Shown here: positions 17,173 to 27,896 of the stretch, piece by piece
Layout of the letters: every line of letters starts with the position of its first letter
Position numbering within the stretch: the stretch's first letter is position 1
Source: Rhodoferax sp.
GTDB lineage: Bacteria > Pseudomonadota > Gammaproteobacteria > Burkholderiales > Burkholderiaceae_C
Assembly: GCF_030646845.1 (NCBI RefSeq)
Contig: NZ_JAUSLE010000063.1
Location: forward strand, 1 to 64,000
Direction of reading: 5' to 3'
DNA length: 64,000 nucleotides
The notes under the pieces: generated by a model
What the model was told of the DNA's origin: nothing
Databases searched by the model: none
Seen by the model: the letters and a program-made list of their open reading frames with translations, nothing else
Translations under genes and position numbers: made by a program

Positions 17173-17220
17173 AAACAGTAGCTGCTTGCGCTTATTTTTC
17201 GTGGGTTAGTGGCTTATTTT
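17166..17220 (+). repeat. Dispersed repeat copy at the hemL 3' end
   Basis: GCTATaaaaacagTAGCTGCTTGCGC followed by an AT-rich stretch and a GGGtTAGtGGC block. The same architecture (core palindrome, GC-rich spacer with G-T/C-GC, GGGCT-x-GCC mini-palindrome, short AT tail) recurs at 17801, 21422, 31909, 51309 and inside genes. It provides the hemL stop codon and sits between the converging hemL and GIY-YIG genes. Confidence 0.75.
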
Positions 17221-17224
17221 GGCT

Positions 17225-17689
<465 letters not shown>

Positions 17690-17800
17690 TTAATGCAGCA
17701 ACAACGGCGAGTCAATCAAGCCCGCCCGCGAGGTGGGCCAGAGAACGGATACCCGGTCTGCCAGCCCCGCCGACCTGCAACGCCAGCAAGTCAGTCAAAT

Positions 17801-17858
17801 CACTACAAAAACAATAGCTATCCACGCAATAAATACGAGCGCTGCGGCCTGTTTTGTC
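17801..17858 (+). repeat. Dispersed repeat copy between the GIY-YIG gene and purH
   Basis: ACTACAAAAAcAATAGCTatcCaCGC, then AAATACGAG and GCTGCGGCC, as in the copy at 51309. It ends a few bases before the purH stop codon. The rest of the 292 bases between 17573 and 17864 shows no convincing gene. Confidence 0.72.
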
Positions 17859-17864
17859 TAATTA

Positions 17865-19457
<1,593 letters not shown>

Positions 19458-19514
19458 AGATATAAAAATGTGATCGTTGGAAAGGGGGGTTGCCGGCCAG
19501 CGGCGGGGTTCGAA

Positions 19515-19751
19515 CTACTTGATGAGCTTGTGTTCAAGCAGTTTTTTGCGCAGGGTGTTGCGGTTCAGGCCAAGCCACTGGGCGGCTTTGGATTGGTTGT
19601 AGTCCGCATGGTGCATGACAACTTCAAGCAGCGGTTTTTCCACCACATTGACCATCATGTTGTACATGCCGTCCGGCTCGGTTCCCCGCAAATCCTTGAG
19701 GTAGCCCTCCAGACTGGTGCGCACGCACTCTTCAATGTGTTTCTTGCTCAT
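19515..19751 (-). CDS. fis: Fis-family nucleoid / DNA-binding protein
   Basis: A 78-residue protein matching the C-terminal part of E. coli Fis. It contains the helix V-V-E-K-P-L-L-E-V-V-M and the helix-turn-helix N-Q-S-K-A-A-Q-W-L-G-L-N-R-N-T-L-R-K-K-L. It is about 20 residues shorter than the enteric protein, as usual in this group; the enteric N-terminal arms are reduced. The ATG at 19751 lies inside the end of dusB (20-base overlap), giving the conserved dusB-fis operon. It is expected to bind and bend AT-rich DNA and to act in rRNA control and recombination. Confidence 0.93.
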   Translation of the reverse strand: MSKKHIEECVRTSLEGYLKDLRGTEPDGMYNMMVNVVEKPLLEVVMHHADYNQSKAAQWLGLNRNTLRKKLLEHKLIK

Positions 19752-20799
19752 ACCGCTGTCTCCATATGTTTTTTTTCTCACTCGCCAAACCATTCGGAAC
19801 GACGTCTGGAATCCGGTCCATGCGGTCGTTCAAGCCGTCAAAAAAATCAGCCACGGCCGCCGTCTGCTGACCACAGTCTTCGATCAAATTCATGCGCGCC
19901 CGAAAATCCTGTCCCCCCGGCAAAGACTTGACATACCAGCCAATGTGCTTGCGTGCGGTCCGCACCCCGGAGTACTCGCCGTACAGGGCGTAATGGTCTT
20001 GCAGATGGTCCAGCAGCAATTGCTTGACCTCGGCCACCAGCGGCGCTGCCAGGTGGGTGCCCGTTGACATGAAATGCGCCAGCTCGCGAAAAATCCAGGG
20101 GCGCCCCTGCGCCGCGCGGCCAATCATCACGGCATCGGCTTTTGTCGCCGCCAGCACCTCGCGGGCTTTCTCGGGCGTGTCGATATCGCCATTCGCCACC
20201 ACGGGCACGCCCACTGCCGCCTTGACCGCGGCAATGGTGTCGTACTCCGCCTGCCCGCCGTAGCCCTGTTCGCGGGTGCGGCCATGCACCGCGATCATCT
20301 GCACCCCGGCGCGCTCAGCGGCGCGGGCCAGCACCACCGCATTTTTTTCCGATTGACACCAGCCCGTGCGCATCTTGAGCGTCACCGGCACGCCGCGCGG
20401 TGCGCAGACCGCAACCACCGCCTCGATGATGGACAAGGCCAGCGCTTCATCCTGCATGAGCGCCGAGCCAGCCCACTTGCTGCACACCTTTTTGGCCGGG
20501 CAACCCATGTTGATGTCAATGATCTGCGCGCCGCGGTCGATGTTGTAGGCTGCCGCTTCACCCATCATCAGGGGCTCGGTGCCGGCGATCTGCACCGCGA
20601 TCGGACCGGGCTCGCCCTCATGGTTGGCGCGGCGGGAGGTCTTGAGCGTGTTCCACAGGTCCGGTCGGCTGGTGACCATCTCGCTGACCGCATAACCCGC
20701 GCCCAGCTTTTTGCAAAGCTGGCGGAAAGGCCTATCCGTCACACCCGCCATGGGTGCGACAAAGAATGGATTTGCCAAGACAAATGGGCCGATGTTCAT
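19732..20799 (-). CDS. dusB: tRNA-dihydrouridine synthase B
   Basis: A 355-residue FMN enzyme that reduces uridine in the tRNA D-loop. It begins with P-M-A-G-V-T-D-R-P-F-R-Q-L and carries D-I-N-M-G-C-P-A-K-K-V with the catalytic cysteine, K-M-R-T-G-W, H-G-R-T-R-E-Q-G-Y and the FMN-binding N-G-D-I region followed by M-I-G-R-A-A-Q-G-R-P-W. It overlaps fis at its 3' end, matching the dusB-fis operon of enteric bacteria. The 124 bases upstream to yqaA hold the divergent promoters. Confidence 0.96.
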   Translation of the reverse strand: MNIGPFVLANPFFVAPMAGVTDRPFRQLCKKLGAGYAVSEMVTSRPDLWNTLKTSRRANHEGEPGPIAVQIAGTEPLMMGEAAAYNIDRGAQIIDINMGCPAKKVCSKWAGSALMQDEALALSIIEAVVAVCAPRGVPVTLKMRTGWCQSEKNAVVLARAAERAGVQMIAVHGRTREQGYGGQAEYDTIAAVKAAVGVPVVANGDIDTPEKAREVLAATKADAVMIGRAAQGRPWIFRELAHFMSTGTHLAAPLVAEVKQLLLDHLQDHYALYGEYSGVRTARKHIGWYVKSLPGGQDFRARMNLIEDCGQQTAAVADFFDGLNDRMDRIPDVVPNGLASEKKNIWRQRYEQETH

Positions 20800-20923
20800 G
20801 CGAACGAATCGAATGGGGCTAGGTGAAACGAAATATTGGAATTTGGGGAGGCAGAACGCCAGCCGTCGATTCTAACTGCCCAATATTTCAGCAATTGAAA
20901 CGCAAACCTATACTCACGCACCG

Positions 20924-21394
20924 ATGGACGACTGGATCAAACAACTGCTGGAAATGCTCGCACTGCCCGAATACGGGCTCAGCACGGTTTTTGTGGTGTC
21001 GTTCATTTCTGCAACGCTCCTTCCCCTGGGCTCCGAGCCAGTGGTTTTCGGACTGGTCAAGCTCAGCCCTGACCTTTTTTGGCCGGCCATTCTGGTCGCC
21101 ACCGTCGGCAACACGCTGGGCGGCGCCGTGACCTGGGCCATGGGCCTAGCCTCGCACAAGGTGGTTGATCGATACCAGCATTCGAAACACCACCTCCGGG
21201 CGCTGGACTGGCTGGAGCGCATCGGTCCCAAGGCCTGCCTGCTGTCCTGGCTACCCATCGTCGGTGATCCCTTGTGCGCCGTCGCCGGCTGGCTCAAGCT
21301 GCCGTTCTGGCCCTGCATGGTTTACATGGCAATTGGCAAGTTTGGCCGCTACCTGACGATGACGGCCGCCCTCGTCGGCGCGTTCGGCGGCTAG
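20924..21394 (+). CDS. yqaA: YqaA/DedA-like inner-membrane protein
   Basis: A 156-residue membrane protein with several hydrophobic segments. The family pattern is visible: F-I-S-A-T-L-L-P-L-G-S-E-P-V, then G-N-T-L-G-G-A-V-T-W-A-M-G, then R-I-G-P-K-A-C-L-L-S-W-L-P-I-V-G-D-P-L-C-A-V-A-G-W-L-K-L-P. This belongs to the YqaA branch of the VTT/DedA superfamily, with a likely re-entrant loop. DedA-like proteins act in lipid or ion handling; the exact role of YqaA is unknown. It converges on ychF. Confidence 0.88.
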   Translation: MDDWIKQLLEMLALPEYGLSTVFVVSFISATLLPLGSEPVVFGLVKLSPDLFWPAILVATVGNTLGGAVTWAMGLASHKVVDRYQHSKHHLRALDWLERIGPKACLLSWLPIVGDPLCAVAGWLKLPFWPCMVYMAIGKFGRYLTMTAALVGAFGG

Positions 21395-21421
21395 TCCCGC
21401 CTTCTGGCACGCGCTCCAGTC

Positions 21422-21478
21422 GCTACACTTTTAATAGCTGCCTGCGCATATAGCACGGGGGCTGCAGCCGTATTTCTC
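21422..21478 (+). repeat. Dispersed repeat copy between yqaA and ychF
   Basis: CGCTACActttTAATAGCTGCCTGCGC, then CACGGGGGCTGCAGCC and an AT-rich tail. It fills most of the 91 bases between the converging yqaA and ychF genes. Confidence 0.78.
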
Positions 21479-21485
21479 ATAAACC

Positions 21486-22577
21486 TCAGGAGCTGAACAG
21501 GAAGTTCATCACATCGCCGTCCTTGACGACGTACTCCTTGCCTTCGCTGCGCATCTTGCCCGCGTCCTTGGCGCCCTGCTCGCCCTTGTAGGTGATGAAG
21601 TCCTCAAACGCGATGGTCTGGGCCCGAATGTAGCCCTTCTCGAAATCGGTGTGGATCACGCCGGCGGCTTGCGGGCCGGTATCGCCCACATGGATGGTCC
21701 AGGCGCGCACCTCTTTCACACCCGCCGTGAAGTAGGTTTGCAGCCCCAGCAACCTGTAGGCGGCCACGATCAGGCGGTTCAGGCCCGGCTCGTCCTGACC
21801 GATTTCAGCGAGGAACATCTTCTTGTCTTCCTCTTCCATGTCGGCCATTTCGGCTTCCATCTTGGCGCAGATCGCAACCACCGGCGCGTTCTGGCTGGCG
21901 GCATATTCGCGCAGCCGGTCGAGGAACGGGTTGTTCTCAAAGCCGTCTTCGGCCACGTTGGCGACGAACATCGCCGGCTTGGCGGTGATCAGGAAAAACT
22001 GTGTCAGCAGCGGCAACTCTTCCTTGCTGAAGTCCAAGGTGCGCACCGGCTTGGCTTCGTTCAGGGCGGCCTGGCATTTCTCCAGAATCGCCACCAGCTT
22101 GATGGACTCCTTGTCGCCCGAACGCGCAGTCTTGGTGACCCGGTGCAAGGCTTTTTCAACCGCCTGCAGATCCGCCAGGCACAGCTCGGTCTGGATCACT
22201 TCCATGTCGGAGATCGGGTCCACCTTGCCGGCGACGTGAATCACGTTCTCGTCTTCAAAACAGCGCACCACGTTCACAATGGCGTCGGTTTCACGAATGT
22301 GGGCCAGGAACTTGTTGCCCAGGCCCTCACCGGTGCTGGCGCCCGCCACCAGGCCGGCAATATCCACAAACTCGACGATGGCGCGCTGCACCTTTTGCGG
22401 CTTGACGATGGCGGAGAGCGCATCCAGACGCGGATCAGGCACTTCCACGATACCCACATTGGGCTCGATGGTGCAAAAGGGATAGTTTTCGGCCGCGATA
22501 CCGGCCTTGGTCAGGGCGTTGAACAGGGTCGATTTACCGACGTTGGGCAAGCCCACGATGCCACACTTCAAACTCAT
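21486..22577 (-). CDS. ychF: YchF/OLA1-type ribosome-binding ATPase
   Basis: A 363-residue protein, the same length as E. coli YchF. It starts [18 protein letters not shown] (P-loop) and has [20 protein letters not shown], a central coiled coil and a C-terminal TGS domain ([19 protein letters not shown]). It uses ATP despite the GTPase fold and acts in translation and stress. The frame stays open far upstream, but the family N-terminus fixes the ATG at 22577. An imperfect inverted copy of its codons 36-50 lies 30 bases upstream of the start. Confidence 0.96.
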   Translation of the reverse strand: MSLKCGIVGLPNVGKSTLFNALTKAGIAAENYPFCTIEPNVGIVEVPDPRLDALSAIVKPQKVQRAIVEFVDIAGLVAGASTGEGLGNKFLAHIRETDAIVNVVRCFEDENVIHVAGKVDPISDMEVIQTELCLADLQAVEKALHRVTKTARSGDKESIKLVAILEKCQAALNEAKPVRTLDFSKEELPLLTQFFLITAKPAMFVANVAEDGFENNPFLDRLREYAASQNAPVVAICAKMEAEMADMEEEDKKMFLAEIGQDEPGLNRLIVAAYRLLGLQTYFTAGVKEVRAWTIHVGDTGPQAAGVIHTDFEKGYIRAQTIAFEDFITYKGEQGAKDAGKMRSEGKEYVVKDGDVMNFLFSS

Positions 22578-22606
22578 GAAATTTCCTTTGGAATCAACCC
22601 CTTGCG

Positions 22607-22651
22607 CACCATCGTCCCCAATGTGGGCATCGTGAAACGGCCCGATCCGCG
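22607..22651 (+). repeat. Inverted, diverged copy of an internal ychF segment in the ychF leader
   Basis: Plus-strand bases 22607-22651 match the coding (minus) strand of ychF at 22473-22429 in 38 of 45 positions by my hand alignment, beginning CACCATCG and ending GATCCGCG. Read in frame the copy gives [15 protein letters not shown] against [15 protein letters not shown] in YchF. A transcript of ychF that begins upstream of 22651 could fold these arms together around a loop of 133 nucleotides holding the start codon. The remainder of 22578-22834 shows no gene I can support. Confidence 0.8.
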
Positions 22652-22834
22652 AATGACGGAACCAGGCGGCAAAATCAAAAACCGGACCGGGATGCGTCGA
22701 TTTTCCGAGGATTTTGTCCTCGTTTTGCCTTGGGGAAACTAATGCCAATTGTACTGATCAGCAAATCCTTCGGCGCGGCAATACCGCCACCGATCGGCGC
22801 CAGCTGCGCGACCAGGTGGGCTTCCCAGAGAACA

Positions 22835-23191
22835 TCAGTCCAAAAACTTGCTCCAGGTTCCGATGTTGTAAACCTGCCGGTAGCCGTTCTTCCTGAGCAT
22901 CAGTTTGGCCATTCCACTTCGTGTTCCGCTGGCACAGCAGAGAACGACCGGGGATGACTTGGGTATCTCACCGAGTCTGCTACCCAATTCCTGAAGGGGA
23001 ATGTTGATTGTTCCAGGAGCGTTCCCGTTTGCGAACTCCTCAGGTGATCTGACGTCGACAAAGATCGCGCCGTTCCTCTTGAGTTCTGGCAGCATGGCCT
23101 TGACTCTTCTTGCATTCCACCACTTGTACGCAAACCAGAGAACCAGCGCCAAAAATGGCCAGTACTTTTCAAAAAAACCCAGAAAATCCAT
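22835..23191 (-). CDS. Membrane-anchored rhodanese-like protein
   Basis: A 118-residue protein with an N-terminal hydrophobic helix (Y-W-P-F-L-A-L-V-L-W-F-A-Y-K-W-W) and then one rhodanese domain: F-V-D-V-R-S-P-E-E-F-A-N-G-N-A-P-G-T-I-N-I-P and the active-site loop C-C-A-S-G-T-R-S-G. The catalytic cysteine is present, so sulfur transfer or disulfide chemistry at the membrane is possible; the substrate is unknown. It stands apart from ychF by about 257 bases. Confidence 0.88.
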   Translation of the reverse strand: MDFLGFFEKYWPFLALVLWFAYKWWNARRVKAMLPELKRNGAIFVDVRSPEEFANGNAPGTINIPLQELGSRLGEIPKSSPVVLCCASGTRSGMAKLMLRKNGYRQVYNIGTWSKFLD

Positions 23192-23242
23192 ATAACTCCT
23201 TATTGATACGATACTTGCACGACATTCTCGTTCGAACGGGCT

Positions 23243-24151
23243 TCACCCAAAATCAATGTCCGCCGACAGCGCCTGTCCCACGCGCAGCACCGCACCCACA
23301 CCGCTGATCACAATCGCATTCATACCGAAGGTCACGGCACCTCCCACCCGGGCATCCTGCCGGTAAGCCTGCAAGGCGTCGCCGACTTCCGGACTGCTGG
23401 CAGCGGTCGTCGGATCAATATTGGGAATGGGGCAACGCGGGCAGGGCTTGACCGGTTTGAGCAGCACCTGTGACGCCCCCGCGTCAACGTGCATCAGATC
23501 GAGCCGGTCCTCATCGTGCGCCTGCAACCCCGACAACACCACATTGGGTCGAAAGCGCTCCATGCCCACGGCGTGATGACCAGCAGCCAGCAGACGCTCA
23601 TTCAGGTGCGCCAGCGACGCGTCGCTGACGACCAGCACGGGGTAACCGTCGCTGAACTGATTGAGCGCCTCGACGCCGTTGGTCCACCTCAAGTTCGACA
23701 CACGCCGGTGTGCCGGATCAAAGCGCACCAGCCGGTACAGCGCTGCATTCGGCGCCGGTGTACCACCTTCAGACAACGACAGAAAATCCGTGAACCACTG
23801 CGCCGCGACGTCGCCCATGTCATAGGCGGGCACCACGTCATCCCATACCTTGACCTGGGACGGCCGGTCCACGGCGTCCAGTGCGATATGCAGGGCCAGC
23901 ATGCCGGGCGCGCGCAACACCAACTCGTGCGTTTTGATTTGGGGTCGCACCAGCGCCAGACGGGGTCGTTCGCGTTGCGTCACAAATTCGCCCTGGGCAT
24001 CGACCACCATCCAGCTGCGGTCAAACTCGAGCCCGGTGGCCGTCAGCAACGCCTCCTGCACCTCGACGCCGGCACAGGACTTGACCGGATAAATGAAGAG
24101 GCGCGCGATCATGGCGCTGACGTCGCCGGCGGGTAAGGTGTTTGCGCTCAC
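23243..24151 (-). CDS. MOSC-domain protein (YcbX-like)
   Basis: About 302 residues: an N-terminal MOSC beta-barrel part (I-Y-P-V-K-S-C-A-G-V-E-V, L-E-F-D-R-S-W-M-V-V-D) followed by the MOSC domain with F-R-P-N-V-V-L-S-G, and K-P-V-K-P-C-P-R-C, whose cysteine is the expected molybdenum-cofactor sulfur-handling residue. YcbX-type proteins act in reduction of N-hydroxylated compounds. I chose the GTG at 24151 because GGAG stands 7 bases before it; an ATG at 24112 has no such site. The frame runs on upstream for over 1 kb but that part lies opposite the UbiH-family gene and is not coding. Confidence 0.87.
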   Translation of the reverse strand: MSANTLPAGDVSAMIARLFIYPVKSCAGVEVQEALLTATGLEFDRSWMVVDAQGEFVTQRERPRLALVRPQIKTHELVLRAPGMLALHIALDAVDRPSQVKVWDDVVPAYDMGDVAAQWFTDFLSLSEGGTPAPNAALYRLVRFDPAHRRVSNLRWTNGVEALNQFSDGYPVLVVSDASLAHLNERLLAAGHHAVGMERFRPNVVLSGLQAHDEDRLDLMHVDAGASQVLLKPVKPCPRCPIPNIDPTTAASSPEVGDALQAYRQDARVGGAVTFGMNAIVISGVGAVLRVGQALSADIDFG

Positions 24152-24211
24152 AGTGGGGTCTCCAGAAAGTACGACAGTCCGGATTTTGCCCTGCCTTCTA
24201 CAATCCCGGCC

Positions 24212-25339
24212 ATGACTCAACCCTTTGATATTTGCATCCGCGGCAGTGGCGTTGTGGGTCGCACGCTGGCGCTGTTGCTGGCACGCGAGCGCCTTCGCGT
24301 TGGCCTGGTGTCCAAAACTGCAACAACCGCGAGCGGCGCGGCGCCTGACACGGGCGACGTACGGGCCTATGCCCTGAACGCCAAATCCAGGGCTCTGCTG
24401 GAATCGCTGCGCTGCTGGCCCGATGCCCAGCACGCCACCGAAGTCCTGGCGATGCAGGTCAAAGGCGACGATGGCGGCGAGGTGAATTTCTCCGCCGCTG
24501 CGCTCCAGGTGCCCGGCCTGACCTGGATTGTCGACGTGCCAGTGCTTGAAGCCCAACTGGCCGAGGCCGTACGGTTTCAACCGCAAATCGAGTTGCTCGA
24601 CGCGCCCCAGCCGGCCGCACTGACCGTGATCTGCGAAGGCAAGTCGAGCAGCACGCGTGCAGAATTCGGCATTGAGTTTGACGTCACGCCCTACCCCCAA
24701 AAAGCGATCGCAGCGCGTCTGACCTGTGAGCTTCCCCATGCCCAAACTGCGCGCCAGTGGTTTTCTCAGGGCGAAATCCTGGCTTTTTTGCCAATTGGCG
24801 GCCCCCAGGGGAACTCTGTCGCCATTGTCTGGTCTGTTCATGAGGACCGTGCTCAGGCACTGCTGGACGAAAGTCCCGCCGAGTTCTGCCAGAGGCTGGA
24901 GGCCGCCAGCAACGGGAGTCTGGGCAAACTCACCTTGATCAGTGAGCGAGGCGCCTGGCCGCTGCAGATGGCGCGCGCCGAGCGCTGGGCGGGCACTCAT
25001 GCAGGCAAGGCTTGGGCTCTGGCAGGCGACGCGGCCCACACCGTGCATCCGCTGGCGGGGCAAGGTCTGAACTTGGGGCTGGCCGACGCGGCAGCGCTGG
25101 CGACGACCTTGCGCGAGCGCGAGTACTGGCGCGGCGTGGGCGATGAGAAACTGCTGCGACGTTATGAGCGGTCCCGCAAGGCCGAGGTCATGACCATGGG
25201 CGCCACGATGGATGGTCTGCAGCAATTGTTTTCGAGGGACGACGCCAGTTGGCAAGCCCTGCGCAACTGGGGCATGAACGGGTTTGAACGCAGCGGCCTG
25301 CTCAAGCAATGGGTCGCCCGCCAGGCCATGGGGTTTTAA
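24212..25339 (+). CDS. UbiH/UbiF/VisC-family FAD monooxygenase
   Basis: A 375-residue flavoprotein. The dinucleotide-binding start I-R-G-S-G-V-V-G-R-T-L-A-L-L-L-A is a variant of G-x-G-x-x-G (R-G-S-G-V-V-G). The second FAD motif is W-A-L-A-G-D-A-A-H-T-V-H-P-L-A-G-Q-G-L-N-L-G, typical of the ubiquinone hydroxylase group. The middle region is shorter and less conserved than in UbiH. A role in ubiquinone ring hydroxylation is the likeliest reading; which position it hydroxylates cannot be told from sequence. dsbC follows 20 bases later on the same strand. Confidence 0.85.
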   Translation: MTQPFDICIRGSGVVGRTLALLLARERLRVGLVSKTATTASGAAPDTGDVRAYALNAKSRALLESLRCWPDAQHATEVLAMQVKGDDGGEVNFSAAALQVPGLTWIVDVPVLEAQLAEAVRFQPQIELLDAPQPAALTVICEGKSSSTRAEFGIEFDVTPYPQKAIAARLTCELPHAQTARQWFSQGEILAFLPIGGPQGNSVAIVWSVHEDRAQALLDESPAEFCQRLEAASNGSLGKLTLISERGAWPLQMARAERWAGTHAGKAWALAGDAAHTVHPLAGQGLNLGLADAAALATTLREREYWRGVGDEKLLRRYERSRKAEVMTMGATMDGLQQLFSRDDASWQALRNWGMNGFERSGLLKQWVARQAMGF

Positions 25340-25359
25340 TATTGTTAATGACTGAACGG

Positions 25360-26079
25360 ATGATGATGAAATTGATGAAAACCGTGTTGATCGTCGCCAC
25401 CCTGGCTGCGTCTTTGAGCGTTGCAGCCCAGGAGGCCACGATTCGCAAGAATCTGGGCGAGCGGATCTCCCAGCTGAAAAAAATAGACGAGATCACAAAG
25501 AGCCCGATGCCGGGCCTGTATGAAATCCGGGTCAATGGCACAGAAATTTTCTACACCGATGCCGAGGGCAACTTTCTGATCCAGGGCAATCTGATTGATA
25601 CCAAACAGCGCCGCAACCTGACCGAGGAACGCGTGGACAAGTTGACAGCCATCAGCTTTGACTCGCTACCGCTCAAGGATGCATTCACCATCGTGCGCGG
25701 CAACGGCAAACGCAAGCTGGCCGTCTTTGGTGACCCCAACTGCGGCTACTGCAAGCGCTTCGAGCGCGACCTGGAAAAAGTGGACAACGTGACAATTCAC
25801 ATGTTCCTCTACCCTATCCTCAGTGCCGATTCAAACGAAAAGTCCAGAAACATCTGGTGTGCCAAGGACAAGGGCAAAGCCTGGCAGGACTGGATGGTGC
25901 GTGACCAGTTGCCCGCAGTGGCGAACTGCGACACCGCCGCCATCGCGCGCAACGTCGAGATGGGCCGCAAGTACAAGATTTCCGGCACCCCCACGCTGGT
26001 CTTCGCCGACGGCTCCAGGGTGCCCGGCGCCATTGGCGCGGCGGAAGTTGAGAAACATCTGACTGCCGCCAAAAACTGA
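25360..26079 (+). CDS. dsbC: DsbC-type periplasmic disulfide isomerase
   Basis: About 239 residues with a signal peptide (L-M-K-T-V-L-I-V-A-T-L-A-A-S-L-S-V-A-A-Q), an N-terminal dimerisation domain (M-P-G-L-Y-E-I-R-V-N-G), and a thioredoxin-like domain with the active site D-P-N-C-G-Y-C-K-R-F. The cis-proline region is present as I-S-G-T-P-T-L-V-F-A-D-G. It shuffles wrong disulfides in the periplasm and is kept reduced by DsbD. Several ATGs lie close together (25348, 25360, 25363, 25372); none has a strong ribosome-binding site, so the start is uncertain by a few codons. The stop overlaps the next start as TGATG. Confidence 0.94.
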   Translation: MMMKLMKTVLIVATLAASLSVAAQEATIRKNLGERISQLKKIDEITKSPMPGLYEIRVNGTEIFYTDAEGNFLIQGNLIDTKQRRNLTEERVDKLTAISFDSLPLKDAFTIVRGNGKRKLAVFGDPNCGYCKRFERDLEKVDNVTIHMFLYPILSADSNEKSRNIWCAKDKGKAWQDWMVRDQLPAVANCDTAAIARNVEMGRKYKISGTPTLVFADGSRVPGAIGAAEVEKHLTAAKN

Positions 26080-27896
26080 TGGCAACCGCCGCCGTCAGCT
26101 ACCAGGTCCGGGTACAGGACCTGCACGCCCATCTTTTTCAGGTGACCCTGACCATCGCGCAGCCATCGACATTGCAGCGTGTGAGTCTGCCGGCGTGGAT
26201 TCCCGGCAGCTATCTGGTGCGCGAGTTTTCCAGGAATTTGCAGCGGCTGCAGGCGCGTCAGGGGACCCGAGTGATTGCGGCGACGCAGATCGACAAGTGC
26301 AGTTGGCAAGTGCCCTGTTCGGCGGACAAGCCGCTGGTGCTGAGCTACGAAATCTACGCCTTTGACAACTCGGTCCGCACCGCCTGGTTGGACTCGGCGC
26401 GCGGCTTTTTCAACGGCACCAGCCTGTTTTTGCAGGTAGAGGGCCAGGAAGCTTCCGTGCATGAACTGGCGCTGGTGGCGGACAAGGCCTTGCCCCGCTG
26501 GCAAGTGGCGACCGGACTGACACCCAGGAAGACCACCAGGGACGGCTTCGGCACCTACCTCGCCGCCAGCTACGATGAGCTGGTGGACTCACCCGTCGAG
26601 ATGGGCGAGTTCTGGAGTGGCTCTTTTGTGGCGGCCGGCATTCCGCACCGCTTTGTCGTGGCCGGCGCGCCTCCCAGTTTTGACGGCGCCAGGCTGCTGG
26701 CCAACACCCAGGCAATTTGCGAGGCGGAAATCCGTTTCTGGCACGGCGCCAAAGCGGGCTCCCGCTCCGGCCACCGACCGCCGCACAAAAACTATCTCTT
26801 CATGCTCAACGCCGTGGACGACGGCTATGGGGGTCTGGAGCACCGCAACTCGACCGCGCTGATTTGCACCCGCAAGGACCTGCCGCGCCTGAGCAACCCG
26901 GCTCTCACGCCGGGCTCCGCCAAGCCGACCGGCACAAAACCCAAGCAAAGCGACGGCTACACCACCCTGCTGGGGCTCATCAGCCATGAGTATTTCCACA
27001 CCTGGAACGTCAAGCGGCTGCGCCCCGCCGAGTTCGCCCGTTACGACTACGGCGGCGAAAACTACACGCAACTGCTCTGGTTTTTTGAAGGCTTCACCAG
27101 CTATTACGACGATCTACTGTTGCGCCGCGGCGGCCTGATTGACGACACGACTTACCTGAAGCTGCTCACCAAAACCATCAACCAGGTGCTGCAGACGCCG
27201 GGGCGTGCCGTACAAACCGTCGCGCAAGCCAGCTTCGACGCCTGGGTCAAGTACTACCGGCCGGACGAAAACACGCCCAATGCCACCGTCAGCTACTACA
27301 CCAAGGGGGCTCTGGTGGCCTTGTGTCTTGACCTGACGCTGCGCCAGGAAGGAAAAACCACACTAGATGCCGTCATGCGTGCCTTGTGGCTGCGCTGCCA
27401 GGGCGGGCCGATGCTGGAGGCTGATTTGTCTGCCGTACTGGCGGAACTGGGGAAGCGGTCCTTTGCCAGGGAGATTGCACACTGGGTCCATGGCACTGCG
27501 GAGCTGCCCGTCAAGTCCTTGCTGGAACGTCAAGGCATCGCCGTGCTGGAAGAGCCGGCCCAGATCGCCCAGCGGCTGGGTGTGCGCGTGGCCGACAGCG
27601 CCGGCATTCACATCAAGGTGGTGTTGCGGGGCGGTGCCGCGGAGCGCGCCGGTTTCGCCGCGGGCGATGAGTGGCTGGGTCTGGAGGTCGGACCGGCGAA
27701 ATCGTCCACCAGCTGGCGCCTGACCAAGCTTGACGACTTGCTGCTCTATGCGGGATCGGCCACCAAAGTCGGTGCGCTGGTGGCACGCGACAAACGCCTG
27801 CTGAAGCTGTCACTGACACTGCCCAAGGCCGTTACCACCTGGCGGCTGGTGGCGCGCGACAGCAAGCTCACAGAGCAGTGGCTCAACTCCCCTTGA
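26079..27896 (+). CDS. M61-family metallopeptidase with PDZ domain
   Basis: A 605-residue protein of the M61 (glycyl aminopeptidase-like) family. The N-terminal beta domain starts Y-Q-V-R-V-Q-D-L-H-A-H-L-F and has W-I-P-G-S-Y-L-V-R-E-F. The zinc site is H-E-Y-F-H-T-W-N-V-K-R-L-R-P near residue 305, with the third ligand expected in F-F-E-G-F-T-S-Y-Y. A C-terminal PDZ-like region follows around residues 495-580. No signal peptide is visible, so it is probably cytoplasmic. It overlaps dsbC by one base at the start and the crotonase gene by 14 bases at the end. Confidence 0.9.
   Translation: MATAAVSYQVRVQDLHAHLFQVTLTIAQPSTLQRVSLPAWIPGSYLVREFSRNLQRLQARQGTRVIAATQIDKCSWQVPCSADKPLVLSYEIYAFDNSVRTAWLDSARGFFNGTSLFLQVEGQEASVHELALVADKALPRWQVATGLTPRKTTRDGFGTYLAASYDELVDSPVEMGEFWSGSFVAAGIPHRFVVAGAPPSFDGARLLANTQAICEAEIRFWHGAKAGSRSGHRPPHKNYLFMLNAVDDGYGGLEHRNSTALICTRKDLPRLSNPALTPGSAKPTGTKPKQSDGYTTLLGLISHEYFHTWNVKRLRPAEFARYDYGGENYTQLLWFFEGFTSYYDDLLLRRGGLIDDTTYLKLLTKTINQVLQTPGRAVQTVAQASFDAWVKYYRPDENTPNATVSYYTKGALVALCLDLTLRQEGKTTLDAVMRALWLRCQGGPMLEADLSAVLAELGKRSFAREIAHWVHGTAELPVKSLLERQGIAVLEEPAQIAQRLGVRVADSAGIHIKVVLRGGAAERAGFAAGDEWLGLEVGPAKSSTSWRLTKLDDLLLYAGSATKVGALVARDKRLLKLSLTLPKAVTTWRLVARDSKLTEQWLNSP

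Noticed and set aside
22714..22896. Short plus-strand frame upstream of ychF
   Set aside because: It overlaps the end of the rhodanese gene and shows no family features, though a remnant of an older gene cannot be excluded.
24152..25309. Upstream extension of the MOSC-protein frame to 688 residues
   Set aside because: It runs opposite the UbiH-family gene, has low-complexity Gln/His/Arg composition, and the MOSC domain starts only at 24151 with its own ribosome-binding site.
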